A stretch of 42,200 bases of DNA from Ktedonobacteria bacterium (GTDB taxonomy: Bacteria; Chloroflexota; Ktedonobacteria; Ktedonobacterales; JACDGC01), in contig DAIDHM010000228.1 of the NCBI GenBank assembly GCA_027459705.1, positions 1 through 42,200 of the forward strand, given 5' to 3'. The position numbers were made by a program, and so were the translations under genes. The notes under the pieces were generated by a model. That model made no database searches. It was not told the origin of the DNA and saw nothing but the letters and a program-made list of their open reading frames with translations. Positions 32,373 through 42,141 of the stretch are shown piece by piece (the stretch's first letter is position 1; each line of letters starts with the position of its first letter).

Positions 32373-33740
32373 ATGCAATACGCGGAGAACATCCTGGAGA
32401 CCATCGGTAACACACCGCTGGTTCGTCTCCATCATATCGTTGGTGATGGCGCGCCTTTGATCCTGGCGAAACTGGAACAATTCAATCCAGGAGGCAGCGT
32501 CAAAGATCGCATTGGAGAAGGGCTTATTGCCTCTTGCGAACGATCGGGTCTGCTTAAGCCCGGTGGGACCATCATCGAACCTACCAGCGGCAATACAGGT
32601 ACCGGGCTGGCGATGGCCGCAGCAATCAAAGGCTATCGATGCATCTTCGTGATGACCGACAAAGTCGCGGAAGAGAAGCGTTCGCTGCTTCGCGCCTATG
32701 GCGCGGAAGTCATCATCTGCCCCAGCAGCATACCGGGCGATGAACCGGGCGGCTATCGTGCAGTCGCCAAACAACTCGCGCGCGAGATCCCCAATGCCTG
32801 CAGTCCCAACCAATATGATAACGTCGCCAACCCGCGTGCGCATGAATTGACAACCGGACCAGAGATCTGGGACGCGACAGATGGCAAGATTACGCATTTT
32901 GTCGCGGGCATTGGCACCGCAGGAACTATCATCGGAACAGCACGCTATTTGAAATCACGGAATCCCAACGTGCGAATTATCGGCGCTGATCCAGTTGGGT
33001 CGATCTACTCTGGCGATGAACCGAAGCCCTATAAAGTTGAAGGCATAGGAACCGAAACGTTCCCTGGCAATTTTGACCCATCGCTCGTCGATGCCTATGT
33101 GCGCGTTGATGATCGCACGTCATTTTCATTGACCCGACGGCTGGCGCGTGAAGAGGGCATCTTAGCAGGTGGATCATGTGGAACCGCGTTAGGAGCAGCT
33201 TTAGAAGTCGCACGCAACGCCAATCCTTCCGATGTCATCGTAGTGCTCTTTCCTGATGGCGGCCGGGGCTATCTTTCGAAAGTGTTCAATGACACCTGGC
33301 TCCGCGAAAATGGACTGGCAGATTCCGCGCCAGCGCCAACCTTGCACGATCTGCTGCTCTTCCGCAGCCGCGCGACGCCGCTGCCACTCATCCTGGGGGT
33401 CGCGCCACAGGATCCGATCGCGCGGGCGATCGCATTGTTACATGAGTATGGCATCTCGCAGTTGCCGGTCATCGAGCAACAACATGTGGTTGGTAGCGTC
33501 ACTGAGACCCAATTACTCCAGCGGCTCGCCGGTGGGGAATCGCTGGAAGGCAAACAGGTTGCCGATTGGCAGGGTCCACCCATGGCAACACTGCGCGAGA
33601 GTGCCACTGTGCGCGAGGCATATGATCTCTTCCTGGCTGGGCAAACTGCCCTGGCTATCGCCGATCGCAATGGACATGTGCTGGCGGTTGTCTCCAAGAG
33701 TGACTTGCTGGAATTCTGGGCTCATGGTACAGCGAATTAG
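32373..33740 (+). CDS. Cystathionine beta-synthase / cysteine synthase with CBS domain pair
   Basis: The 455-residue product is a fold-type II PLP enzyme fused to two CBS modules. The catalytic part has GNTPLVRL, the PLP lysine Lys44 in NPGGSVKDRIG, the phosphate-binding EPTSGNTGTGLAMA near 69-82, YDNVANP.AHE..TGPEIW, and GIGTAGTI. It continues through GGSCGTALGAAL to about 310. CBS modules occupy about 320-380 and 390-450 and probably bind adenosyl ligands to tune activity. The reaction is condensation of serine (or O-acetylserine) with homocysteine or sulfide; the domain layout favours cystathionine beta-synthase. I prefer the ATG at 32373 with GGAG upstream over 32322. No reverse-transsulfuration partner gene is adjacent. 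Confidence 0.93.
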   Translation: MQYAENILETIGNTPLVRLHHIVGDGAPLILAKLEQFNPGGSVKDRIGEGLIASCERSGLLKPGGTIIEPTSGNTGTGLAMAAAIKGYRCIFVMTDKVAEEKRSLLRAYGAEVIICPSSIPGDEPGGYRAVAKQLAREIPNACSPNQYDNVANPRAHELTTGPEIWDATDGKITHFVAGIGTAGTIIGTARYLKSRNPNVRIIGADPVGSIYSGDEPKPYKVEGIGTETFPGNFDPSLVDAYVRVDDRTSFSLTRRLAREEGILAGGSCGTALGAALEVARNANPSDVIVVLFPDGGRGYLSKVFNDTWLRENGLADSAPAPTLHDLLLFRSRATPLPLILGVAPQDPIARAIALLHEYGISQLPVIEQQHVVGSVTETQLLQRLAGGESLEGKQVADWQGPPMATLRESATVREAYDLFLAGQTALAIADRNGHVLAVVSKSDLLEFWAHGTAN

Positions 33741-33881
33741 GAGACGATGATTGATGCGGAAATGTGCCTCGTTCGCCGCACGATCTTTCGCGTAAACCAA
33801 GGCGGATCAGCCAGACGCCACGTTTGCCAACACGTGCATGCCGCCCAGTGCCATGGAATCCTGTCGAGGAAAGGATCGTAG

Positions 33882-35396
33882 ATGGGCCAGATAACGCCCA
33901 CTCCACCGTTAGGTACCCCATCGTCCTTTGCCCTGCGCGATCAGATTGTTGCCTGGTTAGGAGAGATTGAAGCGAACCTCCCGCCCCTCGGGGAGAAAGC
34001 GAAGCATATTCGCGACCCTTTACATGGCGCAATCGTGCTATCGCCATATGAAATTCGCCTGTTAGATAGCCTGCCGATGCAACGACTGCGCGGCATCCGC
34101 CAACTTGGATTGGCCTATCTTACCTTTCCTGGGGCTGGTCATTCGCGCTTCGAGCACGCGCTCGGGGTCCGCTTCGTCGCCAAGCGCATGCTGGATCGCC
34201 TCGAGGAGGTGCAGGGACGCGCCTATTCCGCCAATCAGCGTGCAACCGTCCTGGCAGCGGCACTATTACACGATGTCGGACATGGGATTTTTTCCCATGC
34301 CATCGAGGGTATTATCGCGCTCAATCCCCATCTCCGCGCGCAGTATGATGCCACCAATGGCACCGCGTTACATGAGCAAGTGGGCGCGGTGTTGATTGAG
34401 CATGATCCGATTGCTACATGTCTGCGAACCATGGGCATTGCTCCTACAGTTGTCAGCGCTTTGATCTTGCAACAAGCTGAGGTATTGCTGCGACACGACA
34501 TTCCGCGCGAACTCTGGGGAATCATCAGTGGTCCGTTAGATGCCGATAAGCTGGACTATTTCGCGCGCGATTCCTATTTCTCTGGTGTCGTCACTTCGGT
34601 CGATCCAGAACGTATCATGCAGACACTCAGCATCGGGGAACGCCATCAACTCGCCGTGACCCTGGCTGGGGCGAGCGCTTTGGACAAGATGCTCTATGAC
34701 CGCGTCCATATGTATGGTGACCTCTATGGCCATCAGAAGATCCTGGCTGCCGAAATGATGGTGCGCGCATTGGTGGAGACAATGCTGCAATCAGGGAGAA
34801 AGTCGCGGATCTCGATCCGTGGGCAAGATGGTCGCTCGCTTGGCATTCACTTAGATCGGGTGACGGACTATCTCCGGCTGAGTGATGAAGCTTTTCTCGC
34901 AGCACCGGCAAACAACCCGACAGTGGCGGGGATTCAGACGCGATTGTTGCGACGCGATCTGCTCCACCGTGCCTATGCGCTCTCTTATGACGCCGTGAGT
35001 GGAGCTACGGAAGAAGCATATCTGGGTGTCTTGCAGCGCATCCGCCGACCTGACACCCTGGCAACATTGCGCCGCGAATTGATAGCGCGCCACCCAGAGA
35101 TCCCCGCGACCGATCTGTGGTTTGCCGCGACACGCAGTCCAATGATGACCGGAGTCGGTGCCAGCGTGGTTGGTTTGGGTCACCACACCGTACCGACTGG
35201 GTCAGCATTTCATGACTGGGATCAGCGTGACGCCATGGGCATTCCGCAACACAGTATCTTGCGTCATTTTGAACTCTATCGCGCCAAGGTTTATTGCTTT
35301 GCGCCGCCCGCCGTGGCACAACAGGTTGGCCAGACAGCACGCGCGATCTTGCGCGAGTTTTGGGGTGATCTCACTGTAACCCTTGCTCCCGCTTGA
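33882..35396 (+). CDS. HD-domain phosphohydrolase (dGTPase/SAMHD1-like)
   Basis: The 504-residue product belongs to the HD family of dNTP triphosphohydrolases and relatives. It begins with IRDPLHGAIVLSPYEIRLLD and LRGIRQLGLAYLTFPGAGHS, characteristic of this family. The metal-binding residues are His92 in HSRFEHALG, His130-Asp131 in LLHDVGHG, and an Asp in the LDADKLDYFARDSYFSG block near 219-235. Such enzymes cleave dNTPs to deoxynucleosides and triphosphate, or act on other phosphate esters; some proteins of this kind take part in phage defence, though nothing nearby suggests that. AGGAAAGGA precedes the ATG at 33882. The C-terminal 150 residues are less conserved. Confidence 0.9.
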   Translation: MGQITPTPPLGTPSSFALRDQIVAWLGEIEANLPPLGEKAKHIRDPLHGAIVLSPYEIRLLDSLPMQRLRGIRQLGLAYLTFPGAGHSRFEHALGVRFVAKRMLDRLEEVQGRAYSANQRATVLAAALLHDVGHGIFSHAIEGIIALNPHLRAQYDATNGTALHEQVGAVLIEHDPIATCLRTMGIAPTVVSALILQQAEVLLRHDIPRELWGIISGPLDADKLDYFARDSYFSGVVTSVDPERIMQTLSIGERHQLAVTLAGASALDKMLYDRVHMYGDLYGHQKILAAEMMVRALVETMLQSGRKSRISIRGQDGRSLGIHLDRVTDYLRLSDEAFLAAPANNPTVAGIQTRLLRRDLLHRAYALSYDAVSGATEEAYLGVLQRIRRPDTLATLRRELIARHPEIPATDLWFAATRSPMMTGVGASVVGLGHHTVPTGSAFHDWDQRDAMGIPQHSILRHFELYRAKVYCFAPPAVAQQVGQTARAILREFWGDLTVTLAPA

Positions 35397-35542
35397 ACAT
35401 ACGGATCAGGGACGTGACACCACATCGGTGCCCGGCGCTGATGCGAGATCGTGCACGTTGACTTAGCATGGCGAGCAAGAGGACATAACACAATGCCACT
35501 GTCTGGATGGTGATATCACGCCTTATGAAGCAGTTGCATATC

Positions 35543-37024
35543 TTATGCGGAATCGAGACTACTCTGCCCAATTGCCGCGAGCGGGGTATCAGGCTGTTGA
35601 GAAGCTTCGCCTATGCGAGTGATAGGCTCAGATAGTTCGCCGCGCAGGCAGGGATGTAACCGTTCCTGATGGAGCCACCAACCCGCCAGAACCAACAGGA
35701 TGGGTATGGCCACGACGACTGCAGCCGTCGCCAGCCAATGTAATGAACCTACTACGGCCGAGCAGCCGCTTTGACACCAGAATGCCCGCGCCAGCGCGAA
35801 ATTCATCCACATCCCCGCACCGGTCGCCACTAGCCAACGCGGCCCGATGCGTTCCTGTCGCATCGCCAGCAACAAGAACAGGAATGGATAGGCGTCGAAG
35901 AGATAACGTGCGCCTACTTGTAACCACCCCGTTCCATTCCATAACAACGAGAAGGCGATCAGTACTCCAACGCATGCCCAGAGTGTGCGCCGTAGCCAGC
36001 GGTGTGGCCGCTGCGATTGGGGAAAGAGCAATAACAAAAAGAGCGGCGTCGTAAACTCAATGGCAATGCCATTGCCACCGCGCAAGATATCCAGCATCGG
36101 CGTCACATCGAACGGATTTTGAAAATGAAATGCCGGTGCATTCAAGAAAGCAACGATCGCATTCGGCCAGATATAGTGCCAGCTCAGCAAACCGTAGTGG
36201 ATTTGAGGATAGTCCTGCCGCACCTGGATGTCGTAGCCAGTGCTCAGTGGATTGCCAAAAAGTAGTTGATTATGGATCATCCAGATGATGAGCGCACAGA
36301 CGATCGGCGCTCCGGTGAGCACCAGAGCAAGCCACGGCATATGGCGCAAGCGCCAGCGCGAATCAATGCCAATGGAACGGAGATTTCGCCCCACAAAGAG
36401 GTGGCGGGCCAACAATACCAGCGGAAATATAATCGCCAGCACATCCGGCGAGCGCGTCAAAAATACCGCACCAATCCCTGCACTCGCCAACCACCAGCGG
36501 GCATTGGTCGCGCCAATGATCATCACAAGCAAGCCTGTGATGGCGAGCGTTTGGGCGGTGAACCAGACGGCTCCCCCTAACGTTAGCCAGAGCGCAATGG
36601 TGCCAAAACCATAGGTCACTGCCAACACCACCTGCTCTTGTGGCGTCCGCCTTGCCCACCCTCGACGTCGGAACGCATCCAGCGCAATGTACATCAACGT
36701 CACATTGAGAGCGCCGATCGACCAGGTGAAGGGAATATCGCTGAAATGACTCCTCAGCAAGGCGACGAATGGCAGCATGAGGAGCGCAGGCAACGGCGGA
36801 TAGACAATATAGTGCTGGCCATGCAGGACGATGAGATCGTGTCCTAATGACGCGGGTACTGCCATCTTTCCGTGCAGCCATGCCTCTGCCTGCGCGCCAA
36901 AATGATCGGCATAAGATGGGTGCAAAGGATTGATATGAAGCAACCACCCCAATGCGGCCAGGGTCATGAATGACCCGATCCACAGCATAATTGGGAGGCG
37001 CAGACGTAAAGTGAGCGGTTCCAT
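35543..37024 (-). CDS. Polytopic membrane protein, GT-C glycosyltransferase-like
   Basis: The 493-residue product has about ten or more hydrophobic segments. The first extracellular loop contains YADHFGAQAEAWLHGKMAVP, with an acidic residue soon after the first helix as in GT-C mannosyl- or arabinosyltransferases that use polyprenyl-linked sugars. Later loops carry NQLLFGNPLSTGYD and WLQVGARYLFDAYPFLFLLL, which are common in uncharacterised membrane proteins of this type. The glycosyltransferase role is inference. I choose the ATG at 37024, with GAAGGAG upstream, over the open frame to 37087. The gene is divergent from the epimerase gene, whose start is 277 bases away, and both could concern cell-surface sugars. 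The 60-residue C-terminal tail is hydrophilic. Confidence 0.75.
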   Translation of the reverse strand: MEPLTLRLRLPIMLWIGSFMTLAALGWLLHINPLHPSYADHFGAQAEAWLHGKMAVPASLGHDLIVLHGQHYIVYPPLPALLMLPFVALLRSHFSDIPFTWSIGALNVTLMYIALDAFRRRGWARRTPQEQVVLAVTYGFGTIALWLTLGGAVWFTAQTLAITGLLVMIIGATNARWWLASAGIGAVFLTRSPDVLAIIFPLVLLARHLFVGRNLRSIGIDSRWRLRHMPWLALVLTGAPIVCALIIWMIHNQLLFGNPLSTGYDIQVRQDYPQIHYGLLSWHYIWPNAIVAFLNAPAFHFQNPFDVTPMLDILRGGNGIAIEFTTPLFLLLLFPQSQRPHRWLRRTLWACVGVLIAFSLLWNGTGWLQVGARYLFDAYPFLFLLLAMRQERIGPRWLVATGAGMWMNFALARAFWCQSGCSAVVGSLHWLATAAVVVAIPILLVLAGWWLHQERLHPCLRGELSEPITRIGEASQQPDTPLAAIGQSSLDSA

Positions 37025-37300
37025 CCGATGGTGGTCTCCTTCGCTCCGAAGGTGACGCAGAAGCCGTGCCAGGACTACCAGCAACAATGCGACCTATTCG
37101 CTCGATCTCGCCTCGCACAGCAGGGATGCCTCTCACCTCCGCAACACAGAAGAAGGTCGTACCGCGTCCAGCTGACCAGTTTTCGGCATAGACCTCGCTA
37201 CCATATGCGATATTCTCAGATTGCAGGGCATTGTCTCACGCGGTGGGTGCCGAACGCACGCCAGCACGGTCGAGACGCAAACTCTAAGGATGGATGTACT

Positions 37301-38338
37301 ATGCGCTATCTCGTGACCGGAGGCGCCGGTTTTTTCGGCAGCCAGGTGGTCGATCATCTCCACACACTGGGACACGACATTGTCATCATCGACCGTGTCT
37401 ATGATGCCCGCCTCGCGACTATCGCGACCTTCGCTCAAGTTGATCTGCGTGATCGTGCGGCGGTAGACCAGGTCTTCGCTCAACTGGGACCATTCGATGG
37501 TGTTTTCCACATTGCCGCCATGTTGGCACATGCCATCAAAGATCCGCGCGATCTGGTCGCGTCCAATGTCGCGGGCACGCGCAACCTCGCCGAGAGCGCG
37601 GCGCGCCATGGCGTGCCTCACCTGGTCTATACCTCGAGCAATTGTGTCGTCGGCAAACCGTTCAGTCAGCCAGTTCGCGAAGACGATCCGATTAATCCTT
37701 TGGAGATCTACGGCGTCAGCAAATTACGGGGCGAAGAAATATTGGCGGAATTTCAGGACCGCATGGCGATTAGTATGATCCGTTGTCCAACCATCATGGG
37801 CGGAGGCAGATTAGGTTTGCTCTCGATCCTCTATGAATTTATCCATGAGGGCCGCCATGTCTGGATACTCGGGGATGGATCGAATCGCTATCAATTCATC
37901 GCGGTCGTCGACCTGATCGATGCCCTCATGCGCGCTATCGTCCAACCGGGCTTCCATCTCTACAATATCGGTTCAGACGAAGTTCCGACAATGAGCGAGC
38001 TCTATGAGGCGGTCATCGCGAGCGCCGGGACGCAGGCACGCGTCGCCAGTCTGCCGCGCGCCCCAGCGGTACTCGCTATGAAGGTGTTACACCGCCTGGG
38101 AATGTCGCCACTCGGCCCATATCATTATCAGATGCTGGCAGAGAGCTTCATTTTCGATACAACGCGCATCAAGACTGAACTGGGCTGGCAACCAACAAAG
38201 ACCAATACACAGATGTTGATCGAAAGTTACCACTGGTATATCGACCATCTGGATGAAGTCTACAACGCTGACGTTCGATCCGCCCATCGTCAACCAGTCA
38301 AGCTGCAGGCACTGGCGCTTGTGAAGCGCTTCTCCTGA
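37301..38338 (+). CDS. NAD-dependent epimerase/dehydratase family protein
   Basis: The 345-residue product is an extended short-chain dehydrogenase. The N-terminal MRYLVTGGAGFFGSQVVDHL has the G-x-x-G-x-x-G NAD motif at 7-13; the active-site serine region is YTSSNCVVG and the catalytic pair is Tyr137 and Lys141 in IYGVSKLRGEE. Substrate-domain elements include RCPTIMGGGRLG and HLYNIGSDE. Family members change nucleotide-sugar configuration, or act on steroids and other alcohols; specificity is not clear. I choose the ATG at 37301, where family similarity begins, with AAGGA upstream; the frame is open to 37028 but the extra 91 residues are not family-like. A 17-bp hairpin follows. Confidence 0.92.
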   Translation: MRYLVTGGAGFFGSQVVDHLHTLGHDIVIIDRVYDARLATIATFAQVDLRDRAAVDQVFAQLGPFDGVFHIAAMLAHAIKDPRDLVASNVAGTRNLAESAARHGVPHLVYTSSNCVVGKPFSQPVREDDPINPLEIYGVSKLRGEEILAEFQDRMAISMIRCPTIMGGGRLGLLSILYEFIHEGRHVWILGDGSNRYQFIAVVDLIDALMRAIVQPGFHLYNIGSDEVPTMSELYEAVIASAGTQARVASLPRAPAVLAMKVLHRLGMSPLGPYHYQMLAESFIFDTTRIKTELGWQPTKTNTQMLIESYHWYIDHLDEVYNADVRSAHRQPVKLQALALVKRFS

Positions 38339-38352
38339 TACACCCAGCATGA

Positions 38353-38402
38353 CGCATGCTACAAGATCACGTTTTCCCTCTGACCTGATCTTGTAACATG
38401 CG
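38353..38402. terminator. 17-bp stem-loop after epimerase gene
   Basis: Arms 38353-38369 and 38386-38402 (CGCATGCTACAAGATCA with TGATCTTGTAACATGCG) pair at 16 of 17 positions around a 16-base loop, starting 15 bases past the stop. There is no U-run afterwards. Confidence 0.65.
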
Positions 38403-38473
38403 CGCAATCAAGGTATGGTATGGACGGAAGGCTTTCGCGATCTAAAGTTGGATAAAGGGGGAAAATATTTAGT

Positions 38474-39199
38474 ATGTCTCGTCTCATGTCAGGAGCTATC
38501 ACTGGCGTCGTTGGCGCCATCCTTCTGGTAGTGCTCTCGATACTCCAGGTGGGTTTCGTAGGAATTTTGGTCGTGCTCATCGTTGGTGTTGTCGCCGGGA
38601 TTCTCGTCGCAAGGAATCCACGCTTCGCGGGGCGTACGGGTGGTGCGGGAGCAATCGCCGGCTTGATCGCTGGGGCATTCCTGGTGGTTGGTTCAATCAT
38701 CTCGGCAGTGCTATTCGCTAATTCGCCAGCATCTCAAGGTGCTATTAGTTCGGCGGTTCAAACTGCGCAGGCAACCATCACCGTTGGGAATGGTAATTCT
38801 ACCCCAGATGTCACCGGCACAATCCAGTCAGCAGCCAACATAGCTAGCGCCTTTCTTGGTTGCTTAGTTGGCTTATTCGCCCTCGGCGTGTCGACCGGGT
38901 TGGGCGCGATCTCCGGGGCTATCGCCGGAAGAAATACTCAGCAAGTGGTCGCTGGCTATCCCAATGCTTATCCGGCATACGGGCAACCGCCAGCACCTGG
39001 CCAATATCCCCCGCAATATGGCTATCCACCTCAGCCATATTATCCAACAGCTACTCCACCACCAGCACCTGGAGGCTACCCGCCACCACAACCATATTAT
39101 CCACCCGTGTCGCCACCTCCCGCTCCTGGCGGATACCCGCCACCCACAGAGTATCCTCCGACTTCACCGTCAACTTCGCCATTTGATCCAACAAGGTAG
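38474..39199 (+). CDS. Membrane protein with Pro/Tyr/Gly-rich repeat tail
   Basis: The 241-residue product has three or four hydrophobic segments in its first 155 residues (GAITGVVGAILLVVLSIL, GFVGILVVLIVGVVAGILVA, AIAGLIAGAFLVVGSIISAV and LGCLVGLFALGVSTGLGAIS), Gly/Ala-rich as in small multi-pass proteins. From about 160 to the end it is a low-complexity tail with PPPAPGGYPPP units in near-tandem and many QPYYP elements. Such Pro/Tyr tails are typical of proteins that self-associate or bind partners; function is unknown. AAAGGGGG lies about 13 bases before the ATG at 38474. A 10-bp hairpin at 39212-39252 follows. Confidence 0.82.
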   Translation: MSRLMSGAITGVVGAILLVVLSILQVGFVGILVVLIVGVVAGILVARNPRFAGRTGGAGAIAGLIAGAFLVVGSIISAVLFANSPASQGAISSAVQTAQATITVGNGNSTPDVTGTIQSAANIASAFLGCLVGLFALGVSTGLGAISGAIAGRNTQQVVAGYPNAYPAYGQPPAPGQYPPQYGYPPQPYYPTATPPPAPGGYPPPQPYYPPVSPPPAPGGYPPPTEYPPTSPSTSPFDPTR

Positions 39200-39526
39200 G
39201 GTCACGCATGGTATGCGGGCGCGGATCTCCCAATAAAAGATACGCCCGCATATCCCGGCACAGTGGATGAGTAGTGCGGTGCAGCATCGCTATACTGTAT
39301 GGCAGTGCGGGCTCTATGAGGACTACCGCATTGTTGGTATGTTATAGCGCTGAGGTAGTCAGGTGGAGCAAGAGCGACGCTGAGAAAATCCCTTTTCTGG
39401 TCCAAGCCTACCTGGCATCGCCTACCAAAAGATGAAACGTGATGGAATGGTGCGCCGTACAATGCTTAGAGGATGGTGTTATTCTTCGACTGAGCCCACT
39501 GTGTGTTTGCTCGAAAGGACTGTACT
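39200..39526. other. Intergenic region before the two-component operon
   Basis: 327 bases without a supportable gene. The left part holds the hairpin at 39212-39252; the right part should contain the promoter of the response regulator operon, but no clear -35/-10 pair is seen. A minus-strand frame at 39202-39462 lacks a ribosome binding site. Confidence 0.5.
39212..39252 (+). terminator. 10-bp hairpin after Pro/Tyr-rich protein gene
   Basis: TATGCGGGCG (39212-39221) pairs exactly with CGCCCGCATA (39243-39252). The 21-base loop contains an AATAAAA tract. It begins 13 bases after the stop codon. Confidence 0.55.
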
Positions 39527-40249
39527 ATGGCGGATCAACCCGGACAGACAGTGACGATCCTCGTCATTGATGATGAACTGGGCATCATCGAATTTGTGCG
39601 ATCGGGATTGCGGAAAGAGGGCTATCACGTAGAGATCGCCCAAGATGGCCCAACTGGCCTCTCCCGAGCGCGACAACTGCACCCTGATGTTGTCGTGCTG
39701 GATGTCATGCTGCCGGGTATCGATGGATTAAATATCTGTCGACAATTGCGCGCAGATCCAAATACGCAGGATTTACCAATTTTGATGATCAGCGCTAAAG
39801 AAGGCGTAGATGATCGAGTTCGCGGCCTGGAGATGGGCGCCGACGACTATCTCATCAAGCCCTTTGATTTTGTTGAATTGCTCGCACGCATCCGAGTTAT
39901 CCTGCGCCGTCAACAACGTCTGGCCCAGGGGGGAGCCAGCGGGCGAATATTACGTTATGAGGATATGATACTGAACGAGGGATCGCGCGAAGTGACGCGA
40001 GCCGGTCGCCGTGTGAGTTTGACCGCGACGGAATTCAACCTTCTCCAGCTCTTCATGACGCATCCCAAGCAAGTCCTCAGTCGCCAGATCATTCTGGATC
40101 GCGTCTGGGGGTATGATTTTGGCGGAGAGACGAATATCATCGAGGTCTACGTTCGCTATTTGCGTGAGAAACTGGAAGATGATCCGAGCGATCCGCGCAT
40201 GATTCAAACTGTACGCGGGGTCGGATATACTCTGCGGGGAAAAGATTGA
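39527..40249 (+). CDS. OmpR/PhoB-family response regulator
   Basis: The 240-residue product has a receiver domain (about 9-125) with acidic pocket Asp15-Asp16, phosphoacceptor Asp59 in VVLDVMLPG and the conserved lysine in DDYLIKPFD, followed by a winged-helix DNA-binding domain (about 140-240, with VSLTATEFNLLQLFMTHPKQ and TVRGVGYTLRG). It would be phosphorylated by the adjacent histidine kinase and bind direct repeats at target promoters. AAAGGA lies about eight bases before the ATG at 39527. The kinase gene begins four bases after its stop, so the two form an operon. Confidence 0.96.
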   Translation: MADQPGQTVTILVIDDELGIIEFVRSGLRKEGYHVEIAQDGPTGLSRARQLHPDVVVLDVMLPGIDGLNICRQLRADPNTQDLPILMISAKEGVDDRVRGLEMGADDYLIKPFDFVELLARIRVILRRQQRLAQGGASGRILRYEDMILNEGSREVTRAGRRVSLTATEFNLLQLFMTHPKQVLSRQIILDRVWGYDFGGETNIIEVYVRYLREKLEDDPSDPRMIQTVRGVGYTLRGKD

Positions 40250-40253
40250 CCCT

Positions 40254-41933
40254 ATGACGACAAGCGAGCATTTTACCACCCCCCCGAAGCGTCGCAAGCC
40301 ATGGTTGCGCTCGTTGCGCTGGCGATTGACGGTGCTCTACGTTGGAATTTTGGCGATAATTTTGACCATCTTGGGTGGTTTTTTGCTCTTCACCGTCCAG
40401 CATCTCTTGACCGCGAGCACGGCAACGAACTTTGTCGATTCTGCGCATACCGTTGCGATCACTCGCAATCAAGCATTTCTCAATGATGTCTTTCGTAAGG
40501 ATGCTGTGGGGGACTGCTCCACGAACTTTGCGGACGCATTTCAGCAAGTATTGAGCGATCCTCTCACTCAGTCTCCGGCACAATTCACTTCCGTATTGCT
40601 CCTCGACCGCTATACTGGGGTCGTTCTCTCGCCCACTGCCTCGGCGGGGATCGTGCCACCGGAATTAAATTTTAAAGAGCTTGCCGCGCTGCGTGCCACG
40701 GTGGGGAGTACCGATGCCGCATGGATGAATGGCGTGGCGCGTAGCGCAGGCCGAGCCTACCGCGTGAATGTGGGTGGAGTGCCGGGCGGGGTCATCCTGA
40801 TTGCGTACAATTATCGTGTGGTGACGTCCTGCACTAGCCACGCCTCACGCTTATATCCCGCCGTCCTCATGCTCGAGAGCGACTACTCGCGAACCCTGCA
40901 AATTATCACGAGCTTTAAAATTCTGCTCGGTGTTTCCGTAGGACTGCTTTTCGTGTTCGGTCTAGCAGTCGGCATTCCTTTGACCGGAGCAAGCCTGGGG
41001 CCGCTCTCACAAGTGACCACCACTGCCCGGCGCCTCGCGGCAGGTGATCTTTCTCAGCGGGTGCAATTGCGCCAGCGCTATGACGAAGTAGGTGAACTGG
41101 CGCAGACAGTCGATGAAATGGCACAAGCGCTTGAGGTAGCATTCGATCGACTTCAATCTTCGGAAGAACGGATGCGCGAGTTTATCAGTAATGCCTCGCA
41201 TGAGTTGCGAACGCCGATTACCGCCATACGCGGTTGCCTGGAAGTATTGGAGCGTAATGGATATGATGATCCGCGCGAGATGGATCGCCTGATTTCGGCC
41301 GCCCGACGTGAAGCGGATCGCATGCGGCGCCTTGTGGATGACTTGCTCATGTTAGCCCGATTTGATAATGGGCGTCCACTGGATCTAGATTGGACGAATT
41401 TCGCGCAATTGGCGCGGGATACGGTGGAGCAATTGCAGATTATCGCCAGTGAGCGGAACGTAGCGATCGATGCGCCAGATACCATACTGGCATTGGTGGA
41501 CGCCGATCGCATCAAACAGGTGATTTTAGCGCTGGGTGATAATGCCCTGAAATATGGTCGACAGGATCAAGACGGCTGGGTACACCTGGTGATCCACGCG
41601 TCCGAGGCAGCGGTGGTTTTGACGGTATCAGACAATGGTCCAGGCATTGATCCGGCCGATCTTCCGCAGATCTTCAATCGTTTCTTTCGCGCGCGACAGT
41701 TAGGCGCGACACAAACCAGCAATGGATCAGGGTTAGGGTTGGCGATTGTGAAGTCAATCATCAATGCGCACGGGGGGACGATCGCGGTAGAGAGTGTACC
41801 TGGAATGGGAACAACTTTCACAATTGTATTACCCATTGCTGGCAAGCCAGAGGCAGAAATGAGCCAACGACCCACGAGGCCGCTCGAAGCGTGGTCAAGC
41901 GGCGATCTGGCAACGCTCGTCACATCAGAATAG
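40254..41933 (+). CDS. Sensor histidine kinase (HAMP-HisKA-HATPase)
   Basis: The 559-residue product has a basic N-terminus, a first membrane helix at about 25-48 (LTVLYVGILAIILTILGGFL), a periplasm-side sensor domain of about 170 residues, and a second helix near 223-245 (ILLGVSVGLLFVFGLAVGIP). A HAMP linker follows, then HisKA with phosphoacceptor His316 in SNASHELRTPITAIRG, and the ATPase domain with N box DNALKYG, VSDNGPGIDP (G1), FFRAR and GSGLGLAIVKSI (G2). The sensor domain has two cysteines (one in GDCSTNF, one in VTSCTSHASR) that may form a disulfide. It is cotranscribed with the response regulator four bases upstream. The signal is unknown. Confidence 0.96.
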   Translation: MTTSEHFTTPPKRRKPWLRSLRWRLTVLYVGILAIILTILGGFLLFTVQHLLTASTATNFVDSAHTVAITRNQAFLNDVFRKDAVGDCSTNFADAFQQVLSDPLTQSPAQFTSVLLLDRYTGVVLSPTASAGIVPPELNFKELAALRATVGSTDAAWMNGVARSAGRAYRVNVGGVPGGVILIAYNYRVVTSCTSHASRLYPAVLMLESDYSRTLQIITSFKILLGVSVGLLFVFGLAVGIPLTGASLGPLSQVTTTARRLAAGDLSQRVQLRQRYDEVGELAQTVDEMAQALEVAFDRLQSSEERMREFISNASHELRTPITAIRGCLEVLERNGYDDPREMDRLISAARREADRMRRLVDDLLMLARFDNGRPLDLDWTNFAQLARDTVEQLQIIASERNVAIDAPDTILALVDADRIKQVILALGDNALKYGRQDQDGWVHLVIHASEAAVVLTVSDNGPGIDPADLPQIFNRFFRARQLGATQTSNGSGLGLAIVKSIINAHGGTIAVESVPGMGTTFTIVLPIAGKPEAEMSQRPTRPLEAWSSGDLATLVTSE

Positions 41934-42054
41934 CCCAAATGAGACGAGTGTAGTGGTCTTTTCGCGGTTGTGAACCGGACATTTGGCGGTGGTGAACACC
42001 CTCGACTTGCGAACAACAAGGATAGCACACCCCGAATTGTCGACATATTTGCCC

Positions 42055-42084
42055 TTGCGCACATGTACTAGAATATGATATAGT
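42055..42084 (+). promoter_or_regulatory. Probable sigma-70 type promoter of the tRNA gene
   Basis: TTGCGC (42055-42060) and TATAGT (42079-42084) are separated by 18 bases and end about 57 bases before the tRNA. An overlapping alternative pair is TTGCCC with TATGAT. Confidence 0.5.
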
Positions 42085-42141
42085 AAGCACGCAATGGGCA
42101 CCGCGGGGACCTATCGTATCGGTCAACCAAAGGCCTTATTT

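Noticed and set aside
36363-37136. 257-codon minus-strand frame overlapping the polytopic membrane protein
   Set aside because: A +1 shadow frame of the membrane-protein gene on the same strand, lacking hydrophobic segments and a ribosome binding site.
39202-39462. 86-codon minus-strand frame upstream of the response regulator
   Set aside because: No ribosome binding site and it runs through the hairpin at 39212-39252.
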